Shown here piece after piece: positions 1 to 11,104 of a stretch of DNA of 64,000 bases. Numbering within the stretch: position 1 is the first letter of the stretch; every line of letters starts with the position of its first letter. This DNA comes from Paulinella micropora (Eukaryota; Cercozoa; Imbricatea; Euglyphida). The position numbers and the translations under genes are program-made. The notes under the pieces were generated by a model. It did no database searches. It was not told where the DNA came from and was given only the letters and a program-made list of their open reading frames with translations. The stretch spans positions 407,762 through 471,761 of the forward strand of contig BJOX01000162.1 of NCBI GenBank assembly GCA_009731375.1, given 5' to 3'.

Positions 1-137
1 TAGGCCTTCGCATTCTCATATACCTCATAGGGTCCTCCTGGGTATGTAGCTCACAACATATCCCGTGATCCGGGCCTTGTGGACTGTACCGTAGACCTGT
101 GCGGTCATATCGGACTCCACTCGCCATCTCCATCGCC
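1..137 (-). other. Downstream flank of pol, truncated by the window edge
   Basis: This is the sequence following the pol stop codon at 138-140 in the element's own direction. A second frame stays open from here to the window edge, so the stop may be a frameshift lesion and not the natural end of pol. No integrase zinc finger or DDE motif can be read in the short stretch available; any integrase and the 3' LTR would lie outside the window. Confidence 0.4.
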
Positions 138-1280
138 TCAATGTGCGATGGCTTCATACACCTTGTCAGTGGACAAGTCTTCCATCTCCACCGTGGACAC
201 CAACGCCGATACTTCTGAGTTAAACTCTAGCCTAGAGAGGCTATCAGCGACCACATTTCGCTTTCCCGGTAGATGGACCATTGTAAAATCGAAACAAGAC
301 AAGAACGCTTGCCACCGCGCCAGCCGTCCCGTCTGTTCATGATTCATCAACCATAACAGGTTATGATGATCAGTTCTGACAGTAAATTGAGGTCCTCCCC
401 ACAAATACTCTCTGAGCCTCTTGAGGGCCCATACTACCGCCAACGCCTCTCTTTGCCTTGTGCAATAGTTTCTCTCCGCCGCACACAACTTCCTACTAAT
501 AAACATGATTGGGCGTAATTTCTTCTCCTCATCCTCTTGTTGTAATACAGCCCCAATCGCAAACTTAGATGCGTCTGTATCGACTACGAATTGTTTCGTA
601 AAGTCGGGCATCGTTAACACCAGTCCTCCGTCTTTCGGGTCTTTGTAAATGAGATCTTTGAGCGCATGAAACGCTTGCAAAGCCTCTTCGTCCCACTTCT
701 CAAAGTCTCCAAAATCTATCATTTTCTCCACTTTAGCCCGTGTTGCACCCCAATCGGGTATAAACTGGCTATAGTATTGCGCCATCGCAAGGAATGAGTG
801 CAATTCAGTGCGGTTCTTCGGTATCGGTCGATTCATAATCTCCTCCCTCTTCTCTTTGGATATCGAGACTCGATTATGGGAGATCTCGTACCCTAAGTAT
901 GTCACACTCGTCTTGGCAAGTTGACACTTCTTTAGATTGCACTTCAGGCCAAAAGCTCCGATGCGCCTGAATATATCGGACAAATGATCGATATGCTCCT
1001 CCATTGTGTTAGAGTATACGATAATGTCATCGATATAGCAAAATGCATATTCTCCCGCCTTCTGTCCCCGCCTTCTCATAAAGCCACCGTCAGACAAATC
1101 ATCGTACTGACTGCTCAACATCTTCTGCATCGCCTTCTGGAAAAGTCCTGGGGCTTGCTTGAGGCCCATCGGAAGCACTTTCCATTGGTATATTTCCATA
1201 CCCACCACAAACGCCGTCAGCCATCTGGACTTTTCCTCCAGTGGTATCTGCCAGAAGCCATTCTTAAGGCCAATGACCGA
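138..1280 (-). pseudogene. pol: Ty3/gypsy-like pol, reverse transcriptase core and RNase H
   Basis: This encodes the catalytic part of a retroelement polymerase, which copies element RNA into DNA inside virus-like particles. Visible RT motifs are VLPMGLKQAPGLFQKAM and the catalytic YIDD box near 1026-1037. RNase H follows with its acidic residues in DTDAS, the E of QREALAVVWALK, the D of RTDHHNL and the D of VVADSLSR. The frame is continuous with the upstream pol ORF (1281-3503), from which it is separated only by a TAG at 1281-1283 placed just before the conserved FWQIPL block. There is no ATG at its start: the first V of FVVGMEI is a GTG inside the domain. Hence it is the 3' part of one pol frame and not a separate gene. 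The TAG is more likely an inactivating substitution or sequence error than programmed recoding, because it splits the RT domain. The family call is secure; activity is doubtful. Confidence 0.9.
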
Positions 1281-3503
1281 CTAGAATTTTGCATTCCGCA
1301 GTACTCTCCTTCCTTTTTCTAATGTCGGGAGAGGATTTCTCTCTTCCTCCAGCACCTTGTCAACACGAACATAGTTAACTGTCAGGCGCCACTCTCCCCC
1401 TGGCTTCGGCACTATTCTCGGCTGTGAGACTATTGGAGATGTTGATCTTTCAATAAAGTCCTCATTGAGCAGCTGTCTTGCTAGCTCCTCCGCTATCTTC
1501 CCCTCATGTATACTCAAATTCGCCCTTCGTGGTGCCGGTGACGGCTCCGCACCCGGTATTTTGTAAATAACCGCAGTGAAATCTTCAGGCTTGACACCAC
1601 CTGCATGTGGAGNNNNNNNNNNCGCCTCCAATTTGGCTTTTAAAAGCTCCTTCTCTCTCCCCGTACCTACTCCTTCTTCTAAGATTTTCCGCGCCGCCTC
1701 TTGGAAATCTTCATCAGACATCTTTTTAGTCTGCTTGAGGGGTTCTCTGTCCTCCTCCAAGCCTAATTCTTCTTCCGAGACATCATCTAGGTCCGTCTTT
1801 TCATACGTGACCGTGTCCGGCTCATCATCTTTACCGAGCTCCACCAGCATGTCAATGAGTCTCGCGTATTGCAAAGGAGCTTTACGGGTGTAAAAACCAT
1901 CAAAGCATGTGAATGCTTGCGGTATCAATTTCAACTTGTCGAGGTCTCTGAGCTTCTCCTTGTATGCACTGCTCTGCTCACGAATTCCCATACGACAAGC
2001 CACCACTAGCTGTTGCTTGCGAGAGGGTACCGGTATAGGATGATCAATAAGCCGGTCCCTTATTTCCTGCGCCCATATCGCCTTCTCATTATATGGCAGG
2101 ATAATAGTATACGGCTTGTATTTTCGAATAAAGTCCGTAAGCATTTTCTTCACTTCAGACAGTGAACGCGGCCACGTGGGCTCGTCACCCCAGAAATCAG
2201 TAATAAAACTTTTAATAGTTTCTGGTGGAGTATCCGGGATTCGCCCCGTTCTCCTTGGTACAAACGCCTCCCTTTTTTCTTCTCCTACTTTCGCATGGAA
2301 ACAGTATCCGTTAGTAATATGGACATCTGTTCCTACTCCTTCCGCGAATCTCGCCAACGACGGGCTTCTTTGTGCGACACATATAATCTCCTCCTTTCGC
2401 TTCTCGATTAAGTCATCAATAGACTTTTTGTCCCAATGGCATGTCGGAACTGTGACAGTGCACACTTGGGATTCCCAATTGTCGGTCCAGGACAGTTCAT
2501 CCGGTCTTACGACATGGGGGTGAACGTACACCTCAAGTGCCTCATGTGCGATGGCCATCTTTTTGTGATCCGTCGCTAGACTCAGCTCATAAGCCTCATA
2601 AGAGTCAGTAGCGTTGAAGGGATCAATATCGTTCTCTTCTCCTCTTTTTACTCCATATATCACTCGCCGTGCGGCGCAATCAATCACAGCCCCCATCGTA
2701 GCCAATTGGTCATACGATAGTAATATTGACCCGTGGTAACCGGGGACGACATAGAGGTCCATACGGTATACTCGTGCGGATTTCAATTTAAAGGTCAGTG
2801 TGATGATTCCCGTGATATCCGTCCGGCTGCTCACTCCTTTGAGAGTGCCCGTTGACTTTTTCATATTTCCGTCCACCCAGTCCCGGTATCGATTAAAAAA
2901 CTTCCTGCCGACAATATTAATATTCGCCATCGTATCATTACCAACTTTTAATATTGTCTTCAATGTTTCACAATAAAGTTCCGTATAACACAGAGCATCG
3001 GGCCTGTGTATATTGGCTGCGAGAACAAGAACTTTACGTTCCAAATTTTGGAGTCTTGTCTCTAAGTTTTTCAACTCCTCCTTCTTCTCCTCCTGCTTCA
3101 CCTCATTAACATTTTTATTATTCTGCGGTACTGGTGCGTTTACTATTTGAGCGACATTGTCTTGTGGTACTTGAGTACACACATTGTCTTTTTGCTCGCC
3201 ACCCGCCGCGACCGTAGACATTGAGTCTGTTCGTGGTTGTTTGCTTGGCCGAGGCGATACGTCTGCCATTGGCCTCCTCGCCTCCATCGCAAGTCTCGCC
3301 TTCCTATTTGCATCAGTTATCATTGGTAACCGTGCTGTATGAACGGGTATGAGACTACCTTGGGGCTGCAGTCTCTGTGTACCCACATCTTTGTTTTCAC
3401 ATAGAGGAAGCGTTGGCCCAGTCTGCACAACAGCATTAGAAAGCACTGTGACTTTAGGGTTAAACTTCACAGTCTTCTCCTTCCTCTCTTCTTCCCCCTC
3501 CAG
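1281..3503 (-). CDS. pol: Ty3/gypsy-like pol, N-terminal part: protease-like region and RT fingers
   Basis: This is a continuous frame of about 740 codons between the gag UGA (3504-3506) and the internal TAG (1281-1283). It begins with a basic and polar region. Next comes a retropepsin-like segment: VGNDTMANINIVGRKFF sits where DTGA...I is expected, and ILLSYDQLATMGAVIDC matches the C-terminal flap and ILG-like block. The last ~90 codons are the RT N-terminus (STSPIVSQPRIVPKPGGEWR, NPLPTLEKG). The Gly of the protease D-T-G signature is replaced by Met, which is unusual and may mean a dead protease. A 10-N gap at 1613-1622 lies inside; sense on both sides reads in the same frame, but the true gap length is unknown. 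No ATG lies close to the start, so expression as a gag-pol extension is the natural reading. Confidence 0.85.
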   Translation of the reverse strand: MEGEEERKEKTVKFNPKVTVLSNAVVQTGPTLPLCENKDVGTQRLQPQGSLIPVHTARLPMITDANRKARLAMEARRPMADVSPRPSKQPRTDSMSTVAAGGEQKDNVCTQVPQDNVAQIVNAPVPQNNKNVNEVKQEEKKEELKNLETRLQNLERKVLVLAANIHRPDALCYTELYCETLKTILKVGNDTMANINIVGRKFFNRYRDWVDGNMKKSTGTLKGVSSRTDITGIITLTFKLKSARVYRMDLYVVPGYHGSILLSYDQLATMGAVIDCAARRVIYGVKRGEENDIDPFNATDSYEAYELSLATDHKKMAIAHEALEVYVHPHVVRPDELSWTDNWESQVCTVTVPTCHWDKKSIDDLIEKRKEEIICVAQRSPSLARFAEGVGTDVHITNGYCFHAKVGEEKREAFVPRRTGRIPDTPPETIKSFITDFWGDEPTWPRSLSEVKKMLTDFIRKYKPYTIILPYNEKAIWAQEIRDRLIDHPIPVPSRKQQLVVACRMGIREQSSAYKEKLRDLDKLKLIPQAFTCFDGFYTRKAPLQYARLIDMLVELGKDDEPDTVTYEKTDLDDVSEEELGLEEDREPLKQTKKMSDEDFQEAARKILEEGVGTGREKELLKAKLEAXXXXPHAGGVKPEDFTAVIYKIPGAEPSPAPRRANLSIHEGKIAEELARQLLNEDFIERSTSPIVSQPRIVPKPGGEWRLTVNYVRVDKVLEEERNPLPTLEKGRRVLRNAKF

Positions 3504-3506
3504 TCA
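3504..3506 (-). promoter_or_regulatory. In-frame UGA separating gag from pol, candidate readthrough site
   Basis: Gag ends ...FEVVE-TGA and the same frame continues CTG GAG GGG GAA without another stop for more than 2 kb. UGA followed by CU is a known leaky stop context (UGA-CUA is the strong form). The same-frame arrangement with a single stop is what translational readthrough requires. No structured stimulator was folded here; this is inference from layout. Confidence 0.45.
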
Positions 3507-5969
3507 TTCCACCACCTCGAAACGATTACCTTGAGTAGTGTCCGGGTAGGATGACGTATCGGTCTCCGAGGCAGTGTTGTAGGCCTGAGCTCGACCGAAA
3601 TTTGGGTTGGAGCTTGCCCACGAGCCTCCTCCTCCTCTGGGTGGGGGGGCTGGAGCTCGAACAGCTCTCCCTCCATAAGGGGTATATCCCCGACCTCCTC
3701 CTCTTCCTCTCTGAGGGGTTCCCTGCCACCTCGAGGCTCCTCTCCATGTTCCTCGTCCTCGTCCTCCTCCTCCTCCTCCTCCTCCTCCTCCTGCTCCTGC
3801 TCCTCCTTCTCGTCCTCTTTGAGAGGCCTTTAAGTTCTTTTGTCTCTCCCTTTCCTCCTTCTTCTCCTTCATCCTCTTCATGTAGGTAATGATTGCCTCT
3901 CGTAACTCCTCATCATCACACATATTGGCATACCAACCTTCGTTCACAGCGGCAATCTGAAGCATATTGAAAAGGCCCGGTTCCTTGCCTTCCGTCCTGC
4001 TCAGAAAATTTGCCCTTGCTGTTGGGTTCTGCCTATCATGATTGAAAGAGCAGTCTCTGTTCTCCATCTGTGCCTTACACTGCAAGCCCGCGAACCACCT
4101 CCAACATGCGGTCTTCAGGTCTGGCTCTCTCTGTCTCTTCCAACCGGCAACTCTGTTTGTGTACGTGGCTTGTGCGCCAACAGGTACACCGCCTGCCTGT
4201 GCCGTATGTGCCTCCGTGAGCGAGTCCATGTTTGAGCATGCACTCATCACTTCTTGAAACAGTGCTGACGGAGCAACGCTTTGAACCGTATTTTCGAACA
4301 CGTGTGTCTCGAGGAAGTTCTTGGACTTCACTGAGCTAAACGTCGAGCATTGTTGTATGAGCTGAGTAAGCTTACTCGGGTTAACTGTGTGTAACGCCGA
4401 AAAGAAATAGAGGATGATCGACTTGCGGCCATAGAATAGCCCATAGGAGGAAACTACCTCCGTAAGGGTCGCCGCCAAGCCAACAGCACTCCTCAAACTC
4501 ATCGCCACTGTCTCAAAGATTTCAAATCCTATGAGAGTACCAGTGCAGAGATGCTGGTATCCATGAAATTGAAAATATGAAATGAGTGTGGCCACCGCCA
4601 GTTCACACTGAGCGTCTAGGCCTGTTGCATTGTTTCTCTTAATATCCTCCTTCTTTCTCAAAAACTTGTACTGTGTCAGATCGAATCCCTCCGAGACTAG
4701 AAATTGGTCAAAAACAGTAACACGGGCCTCGTATTCCTGCGTTTCGTCGCAAGGAAAAGCCTTCATGCAGGCATTGATCTCTTTGAGCTTGCTCAAAAGC
4801 GAAGCATCAGAATCTTTGTCTGAGCTTGTCTTGGCATATAGCATGAGACTTGCCACTCCTCCTTTCTTCCCCTTGAAGGCATTTATGATATTTTGTCTGT
4901 CCTTCTTCTCCGTGTTTGTGACCACCACCGTAGTTGAGCCCGGGGGTGCAGGGGCTGGTGGGGCAGGAGCTGGTGGGGTCAAATATGTCGGAGGGTGTGT
5001 CTTTGCACCACTCACTTTTGCTTTCATTCTTTCCAGTCTCATCGTCTTCTCGAACTCCTCATTCTCTTTCGCCTTCTTCTTCTCAGATATCACCAGCTTT
5101 TGAGCATGAGTGATAAAGGCCACCAATTCAGAAGCAGATCTGAGAAAATTATATTTCTCCACATATTGGTCAACACCTGCTTTGTTGGCGACCGGTGGTG
5201 CGTTACTAAGTGATTTAAGGACAGAGTGATCCTTGGTAGGAATCCATCTCTTCCATGCCTCCTTGTGCAGTAACGCACCCATCAACAGTCTGATCTTGGT
5301 CAGAACTCTGTCGGTCTTCTCTAACTCATCAATCACAGGATGAGTTTCTCCTGCTGCCTTAATGCTTTTTTCCATCTCTGCCTTCCCCTCCTCCAAGGCC
5401 TTTATTTCCATTGTAAAAAAATGAAATATGCCACTCGAGTTTTTCGAACCCAGATTGGTCTTCATTTTTGTTACATCGACTGCCTCCTGACCAGTCGCGA
5501 GGAATCTGGCCGTTGCTCTTGGGTTTGTGTACTGGAGGTAACCCTCACATCGTGGGCCGTATGTACGTTCCCAAATCAGGGTTTGAGTGTACACCCCAAA
5601 GATAGCATCGAGTAATTCAAGGTGGGTGTGTGTGTCCCCAAACTTGATATGCTGTATCTTCTTTCTCTCTTCTGGATCAGAGACCAGTTTGCCGAGGAGC
5701 TGTGCTGTGTTTGATAATAGGATATAGACATCCTTTTTAGCACGACTTTTCTCTCTTCTTTGATCCTGAGGGATCCACACATAGGTATCCTTCTCTCCCC
5801 CCATCTTGTTATCAAACTCTTCTTTAGTGAGGTCATAGTGGTCTTGCACCCACTGTTGTTCCTCCACTGTGATCTCCTCTCCATCACTATGAATCAAGTC
5901 TATCATTTTTCGTCCTCCTCCCGTGTAGGCAGGTGGTATGGGATTACCATATGCTTCTCCTCCTCCCAT
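3504..5969 (-). CDS. gag: Gag-like protein of the Ty3/gypsy-like element, CCCH-type finger
   Basis: This 821-codon ORF lies directly upstream of pol. It probably makes the capsid and nucleocapsid protein. The N-terminal two thirds is mostly helical and charged (for example VEEQQWVQDHYDLTKEEFD) without a repeat pattern. A Pro-rich hinge lies near residue 330 (PPAPAPPAPAPPG). Near residue 655 a Cys/His cluster reads CWRWFAGLQC...RDCSFNHD, spaced C-x8-C-x8-C-x3-H. This is closer to a CCCH finger than to the CCHC knuckle usual in Gag. The tail is Arg/Gly-rich (RGG repeats, a poly-Gly run from a (CCT)n tract at 3763-3793) and probably binds RNA. The ATG at 5969 is only the first ATG left in this frame: G/D/E-rich sense continues upstream to about 6183, and the probable natural start is at 6211 in another frame. 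Length is long for Gag. Confidence 0.8.
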   Translation of the reverse strand: MGGGEAYGNPIPPAYTGGGRKMIDLIHSDGEEITVEEQQWVQDHYDLTKEEFDNKMGGEKDTYVWIPQDQRREKSRAKKDVYILLSNTAQLLGKLVSDPEERKKIQHIKFGDTHTHLELLDAIFGVYTQTLIWERTYGPRCEGYLQYTNPRATARFLATGQEAVDVTKMKTNLGSKNSSGIFHFFTMEIKALEEGKAEMEKSIKAAGETHPVIDELEKTDRVLTKIRLLMGALLHKEAWKRWIPTKDHSVLKSLSNAPPVANKAGVDQYVEKYNFLRSASELVAFITHAQKLVISEKKKAKENEEFEKTMRLERMKAKVSGAKTHPPTYLTPPAPAPPAPAPPGSTTVVVTNTEKKDRQNIINAFKGKKGGVASLMLYAKTSSDKDSDASLLSKLKEINACMKAFPCDETQEYEARVTVFDQFLVSEGFDLTQYKFLRKKEDIKRNNATGLDAQCELAVATLISYFQFHGYQHLCTGTLIGFEIFETVAMSLRSAVGLAATLTEVVSSYGLFYGRKSIILYFFSALHTVNPSKLTQLIQQCSTFSSVKSKNFLETHVFENTVQSVAPSALFQEVMSACSNMDSLTEAHTAQAGGVPVGAQATYTNRVAGWKRQREPDLKTACWRWFAGLQCKAQMENRDCSFNHDRQNPTARANFLSRTEGKEPGLFNMLQIAAVNEGWYANMCDDEELREAIITYMKRMKEKKEERERQKNLKASQRGREGGAGAGGGGGGGGGGRGRGTWRGASRWQGTPQRGRGGGRGYTPYGGRAVRAPAPPPRGGGGSWASSNPNFGRAQAYNTASETDTSSYPDTTQGNRFEVVE

Positions 5970-6091
5970 CCCTTCTTGTTCAAATCCTCCTTCATCTTCG
6001 TCTCCTCCATATCTTCCTTCATCATCCCAGCCCTCTTCTACTCCTCCTCCTACTCCTTCATCTCCTCCTCCTCCTTGTCCTCCTACTCCTC

Positions 6092-6211
6092 CTAGTCCTT
6101 CATCTCCTCCTCCTCCTCCGATCCTCTTCCTCCTCCTCCTCCTGCTTCTTCTTCTTCTCTTCTTTGTTCTGCCTCCGAGAATTCACTCACTTCGGCGGTC
6201 TCTGTCGACAT
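6092..6211 (-). CDS. gag: Displaced N-terminus of gag, frameshifted in a GGA/GAG tract
   Basis: A 39-codon ORF starts MSTETAEVSEFSEAEQRRE and runs through poly-Glu and poly-Gly into a stop at 6092-6094. It overlaps the upstream extension of the gag frame, where D/E/G-rich sense (GVEEGWDDEGRYGGDEDEGG) reads straight into the ATG at 5969. The simplest explanation is that the original start codon is 6211-6209 and that a repeat-length change in the (GGA)n tract around 6080-6140 has thrown the two halves out of frame. Sequencing error in the same tract would look identical. Confidence 0.55.
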   Translation of the reverse strand: MSTETAEVSEFSEAEQRREEEEAGGGGGRGSEEEEEMKD

Positions 6212-7102
6212 GATGTCATAGTAGTAATTAACAGGAGGACAGTGTCAGCTCCTAGGTTTGGTTTTTGTTCGTTTGTGTTCTGTTCCTCCTTCAGTCGATT
6301 GAGTGAAGAGAGAAACTAATAGCCTCCGAGAGGGTAGAGTGAGATTCCGGGCCTGTCCTCTATGAAACACTGTTTGTATGTTTGTTTTTGTTTGAGAAAA
6401 ATAGTCTTTGAGACTTTCTCCTCCTTCTTTTCTATATTGTATCTAGTATGAGGCACTTGGACCTACACACAGATAGTAATAGAGAAGCTAGAAAAGCTCT
6501 CCTTGAGAAGTCGACAGTCGGTCGGATAGGTTCTCAGACCTACCTTTAGAAAACGATCAGAGAGTTGCAAAAATACTCTGACGTATGTGTGAGATAATGC
6601 AGATAAATGCACAAACTAGAAGGGTAGAGTGTTGTGCTCCTGTCCCTATGCTTGTTTGTGTTTTGTGTGTGTTCCTTCACTCTTCTGTCCACCTCCTTCT
6701 TCTTGGTCTCTGTGTGAGAACAGCAAGAACGACAGAGAGTTTGTATCTGATGTCTCCTTGTGAGCACACAGATACTGATTGGGCTAGAGGGTACGAGACA
6801 CCTGCTTGAGACCAATCAAATTATTTGTTTTGTGAAAGAGTTATGAGGGAGCTGTGTTGGAGTATTTGTTTTCGTCTGACGTCCCCGTGTGAGACAGGTC
6901 AGTGAAAATTCACTCTGTTGCCTGTGTGGCAAAGCAGAAAGAAATCACCCTAGTGATGTGGACTCCAAATGTAATGCCCCCAACGATAGCTCGTAAAAAG
7001 TCGGTAATACAACCAAACACAGTCCTCAAAAGATGAGAATGATGTCTCGTTATATTAGCTCAGTGAAGCCAAAAAGGAAAACGGCAACAGACCAGGAATA
7101 AA
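6212..7102. other. Non-coding region 5' of gag, possible leader/LTR remnant
   Basis: About 890 bases of non-repetitive, T- and G-rich sequence contain no convincing ORF on either strand. In the retroelement's direction this is where the leader, primer-binding site and 5' LTR should be. I could not define LTR ends (no second LTR is in the window) nor a primer-binding site complementary to a known tRNA 3' end. Confidence 0.3.
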
Positions 7103-7315
7103 ATGGCATCAGGTCCAATCCGGACAAATAATACTGAAAAACAAGCTGGTGCACCTGTCAGCAGGAAAAGGTACTTTTTACCGGCTATCCGGGGGGTGAT
7201 GCCTACAACTAAATTGACTGACAAAGACGCGGCTCAGCATCCGAAGATTTTTTTCACAACACTTTCAAGCGGTTCAACAATTTCTATAGTTTACCCGCCG
7301 CTGACCGCCTGTTGA
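7103..7315 (+). CDS. Small hypothetical ORF, 70 codons
   Basis: It starts MASGPIRTNNTEKQAG and ends PPLTAC, in non-repetitive sequence between the gag leader and a retroposon 3' end with AATAAA. Composition is protein-like and not microsatellite-driven. No family is recognised and no splice or start context decides it. It could be chance, or the 3' end of a retroposed transcript whose tail is at 7500-7560. Confidence 0.25.
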   Translation: MASGPIRTNNTEKQAGAPVSRKRYFLPAIRGVMPTTKLTDKDAAQHPKIFFTTLSSGSTISIVYPPLTAC

Positions 7316-7394
7316 ATTGACTCCAACAGAAGACTCGAAACTTGAGACTCTGAGAGAGACTGTGACTGCTTTTTTCAAGTTTCACACTTCGTGT

Positions 7395-7550
7395 TTTCTT
7401 TGAGTATTGTATCTCTTGATACCTCTTCCATTTTATCTATTATTGTAATATTCTGCTTCCCACTCAACACTACGAGTGGCAAGTATTCTATCATTAATAA
7501 AACAGTGCTTGTGTAAAAAAATTTAAATAAAAAGAAAAAAAAAAAAAAAA

Positions 7551-7560
<10 letters not shown>
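7395..7560 (+). mobile_element. Retroposon 3' end, copy 1, A-rich tail
   Basis: A ~110-base segment containing TTCCCACTCA...GTGGCAAGTATTCT and ending ATTAATAAAACAGTGCTTGTGT, then a poly-A / GAAA tail from about 7515. Similar segments end at 7925 and 36645, each followed by a simple-repeat tail. AATAAA plus an A-rich tail at a shared 3' boundary indicates retroposition on the plus strand. Confidence 0.55.
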
Positions 7561-7629
<69 letters not shown>

Positions 7630-7825
7630 ATCCTTTCGCGTTCTTCTTTTTCCTTCTCAATTATTGTATTCGCTTTCCCCTTTTCCTGATTCCCTCTTTT
7701 GCTTCCTTTTTTATTTATTTGTTTATTTATTTATTTATAAAATATATTATATTTATCTTTTTTTTAAATTTATTTATTTATTTTTTAACTTTCTTTTCTT
7801 TCCTTTTTACACTTCACTTTGTCTT
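7561..7825. repeat. (GAAA)n/(GA)n then T-rich spacer
   Basis: GAAA and GA tracts to 7624 continue the tail of the preceding retroposon. 7625-7825 is T-rich with TTTA runs and no coding sense. Confidence 0.7.
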
Positions 7826-7925
7826 CCGCTTTTGTATCTCTTTGATACCACTTCCATTCTATCTCTTCTGCTTCCCACTCAGGCTCTACGACTGACAAGT
7901 ATTTTATTAAAACAGTGTGCAGTTG
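7826..7925 (+). mobile_element. Retroposon 3' end, copy 2
   Basis: Related to 7395-7525: TTTGTATCTCTTTGATACCA, then CTTCTGCTTCCCACTCAGG, then TATTAAAACAGTGTGCAGTT, followed at once by a (GA)n tract in place of poly-A. Confidence 0.5.
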
Positions 7926-7928
7926 CGT

Positions 7929-7990
<62 letters not shown>

Positions 7991-8065
7991 CGAGTTTTTC
8001 AGTGACTCTGTCACGTTCCTCTCCCCGCGTTGGTTATGTACCTACCAGAAAAAAGAAAATATGAA

Positions 8066-8143
<78 letters not shown>

Positions 8144-8220
8144 AGGTCCTACCTACCTACCTACCTACCTATCTACCTATCTACCTACCTACCTACCTAT
8201 CTACCTATCTATCTATCTAC

Positions 8221-8275
<55 letters not shown>

Positions 8276-8369
8276 AGACATAAGACAGATAGATAAGACA
8301 GACAGAAAAGACATATAGATAAGACAATATCGATAAGACTATCTACCTATCTACCTATCTACCTATCTC

Positions 8370-8429
<60 letters not shown>

Positions 8430-8640
8430 AGACATAAGACAGATAGATAAGACAGACGGAAAAGACATATAGATAAGACAATATCGATAAGACAGATCGA
8501 TAACAGGCAGGTCAGACATATAGATCAGACAGATAGATCAGACAGATTGATCGGACAGATATATCAGACAGATAGATCAGACAGATAGATCAGACAGATA
8601 GATCACACAGATAGATCAGACAGATAGATCAGACAGATAA
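7926..8640. repeat. (GA)n and (CTAT)n/(GATA)n microsatellites
   Basis: (GA)n at 7929-7992, (CTAT)n with CTAC variants at 8067-8274 and 8340-8429, and degenerate GACAGATAGATCA units at 8505-8640. A 60-base unit (AAGACATAAGACAGATAGAT...) occurs twice, at about 8274 and 8428. No gene. Confidence 0.85.
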
Positions 8641-10244
<1,604 letters not shown>

Positions 10245-10351
10245 AAAAGACAGATAGGTGGATAGGAGGGTTGACAAATCGTCTAGTAGCATATTCCCGC
10301 CGTAGTCTCGGCCGGTCTTTTGACCCCACTTCTTACGGTACCATGTGTTCT
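10245..10351 (-). CDS. Exon-like segment L of minus-strand intron-rich gene 1
   Basis: On the minus strand a (CT)n tract ends CTCTAG and is followed by codons reading ENTWYRKKWGQKTGRDYGGN then MLLDDLS. It is a soluble, balanced reading unlike the repeats around it. A GT at 10244 (TTTT|GTATCT) is the likely donor; GATTT|GTCAAC at 10276 is an alternative. With the acceptor at 10351 the start phase (two bases, AG) matches the end phase of exon E in its acidic frame. No family is recognised. Partial copies of its donor side fill the next 1.6 kb. Confidence comes from codon sense, splice signals and phase only. Confidence 0.5.
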
Positions 10352-10352
10352 C

Positions 10353-10412
<60 letters not shown>

Positions 10413-10435
10413 GTGNNNNNNNNNNGAGAGAGAGA

Positions 10436-10487
<52 letters not shown>

Positions 10488-10557
10488 GGAGGGAGGGAGG
10501 GAGGGAGAGAGAGAGAAAGAGAGAAAGAGAGAAAGAAAGAAACAAATAAAGAAAGAA

Positions 10558-10596
<39 letters not shown>

Positions 10597-10635
10597 AGAG
10601 AGAGAAAGAGAGAGAGAGAGAGAGAGGGAGAGAGA

Positions 10636-10676
<41 letters not shown>

Positions 10677-10732
10677 GGAGGGAGGGAGGGAGAGAGGGAG
10701 AGAGAAAGAGAGAAAGAAAGAAACAAATAAAG

Positions 10733-10813
<81 letters not shown>

Positions 10814-10815
10814 AC

Positions 10816-10847
<32 letters not shown>

Positions 10848-10883
10848 GAGAGCGAGAGAGAGAGAGAGAGAGAGAGAGAAACT
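10352..10883. repeat. (GA)n compound microsatellite
   Basis: GA, GGGA, GAAA and GT blocks with a 10-N gap at 10416-10425. A ~200-base composite pattern (GT block, GA, GGGA, GAAACAAATAAAGAAA, GA) occurs twice, at about 10436 and 10636, so the microsatellite itself carries a higher-order duplication. Read on the minus strand it is the polypyrimidine tract in front of exon L. Confidence 0.85.
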
Positions 10884-10939
10884 GTAAGCCTTGCTCAATT
10901 ATATATCTATCTTATCTATCTTCCTCTCTCTACCTCTCT

Positions 10940-11104
10940 CTAGAACGGACCATATATACCACTGCATTTTGTCCATATCAAGCCAGCGAAACGCAAGCAC
11001 AGGCAGGAAACAACGAGAAGGAAGAGGAAGAGAATAAGACTAGCGTGACATATATACCACTGCATTTCGTCCGTCAAGCCAGCCAAGCACAAGAACAGGC
11101 AGAG
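10940..11104 (+). repeat. Two inverted partial copies of the exon E unit
   Basis: Two ~90-base units share CATATATACCACTGCATTT and then a segment reading ASETQAQAGNNEKEEEE (second copy ASQAQEQAENE) on the plus strand. They match the donor half of exon E (ASQTQEQPENNEEEE), which lies on the minus strand 0.8 kb away, so these copies are inverted relative to it. Confidence 0.5.

Noticed and set aside
1-137. Integrase zinc finger in the alternative frame
   Set aside because: The open frame has one Cys pair (GICCELH) but no HHCC spacing and ends at the window edge.
6212-7560. 5' LTR of the retroelement
   Set aside because: No second LTR is in the window, TG...CA ends are not clear, and no primer-binding site was recognised; the 7395-7525 segment looks like a plus-strand retroposon end.
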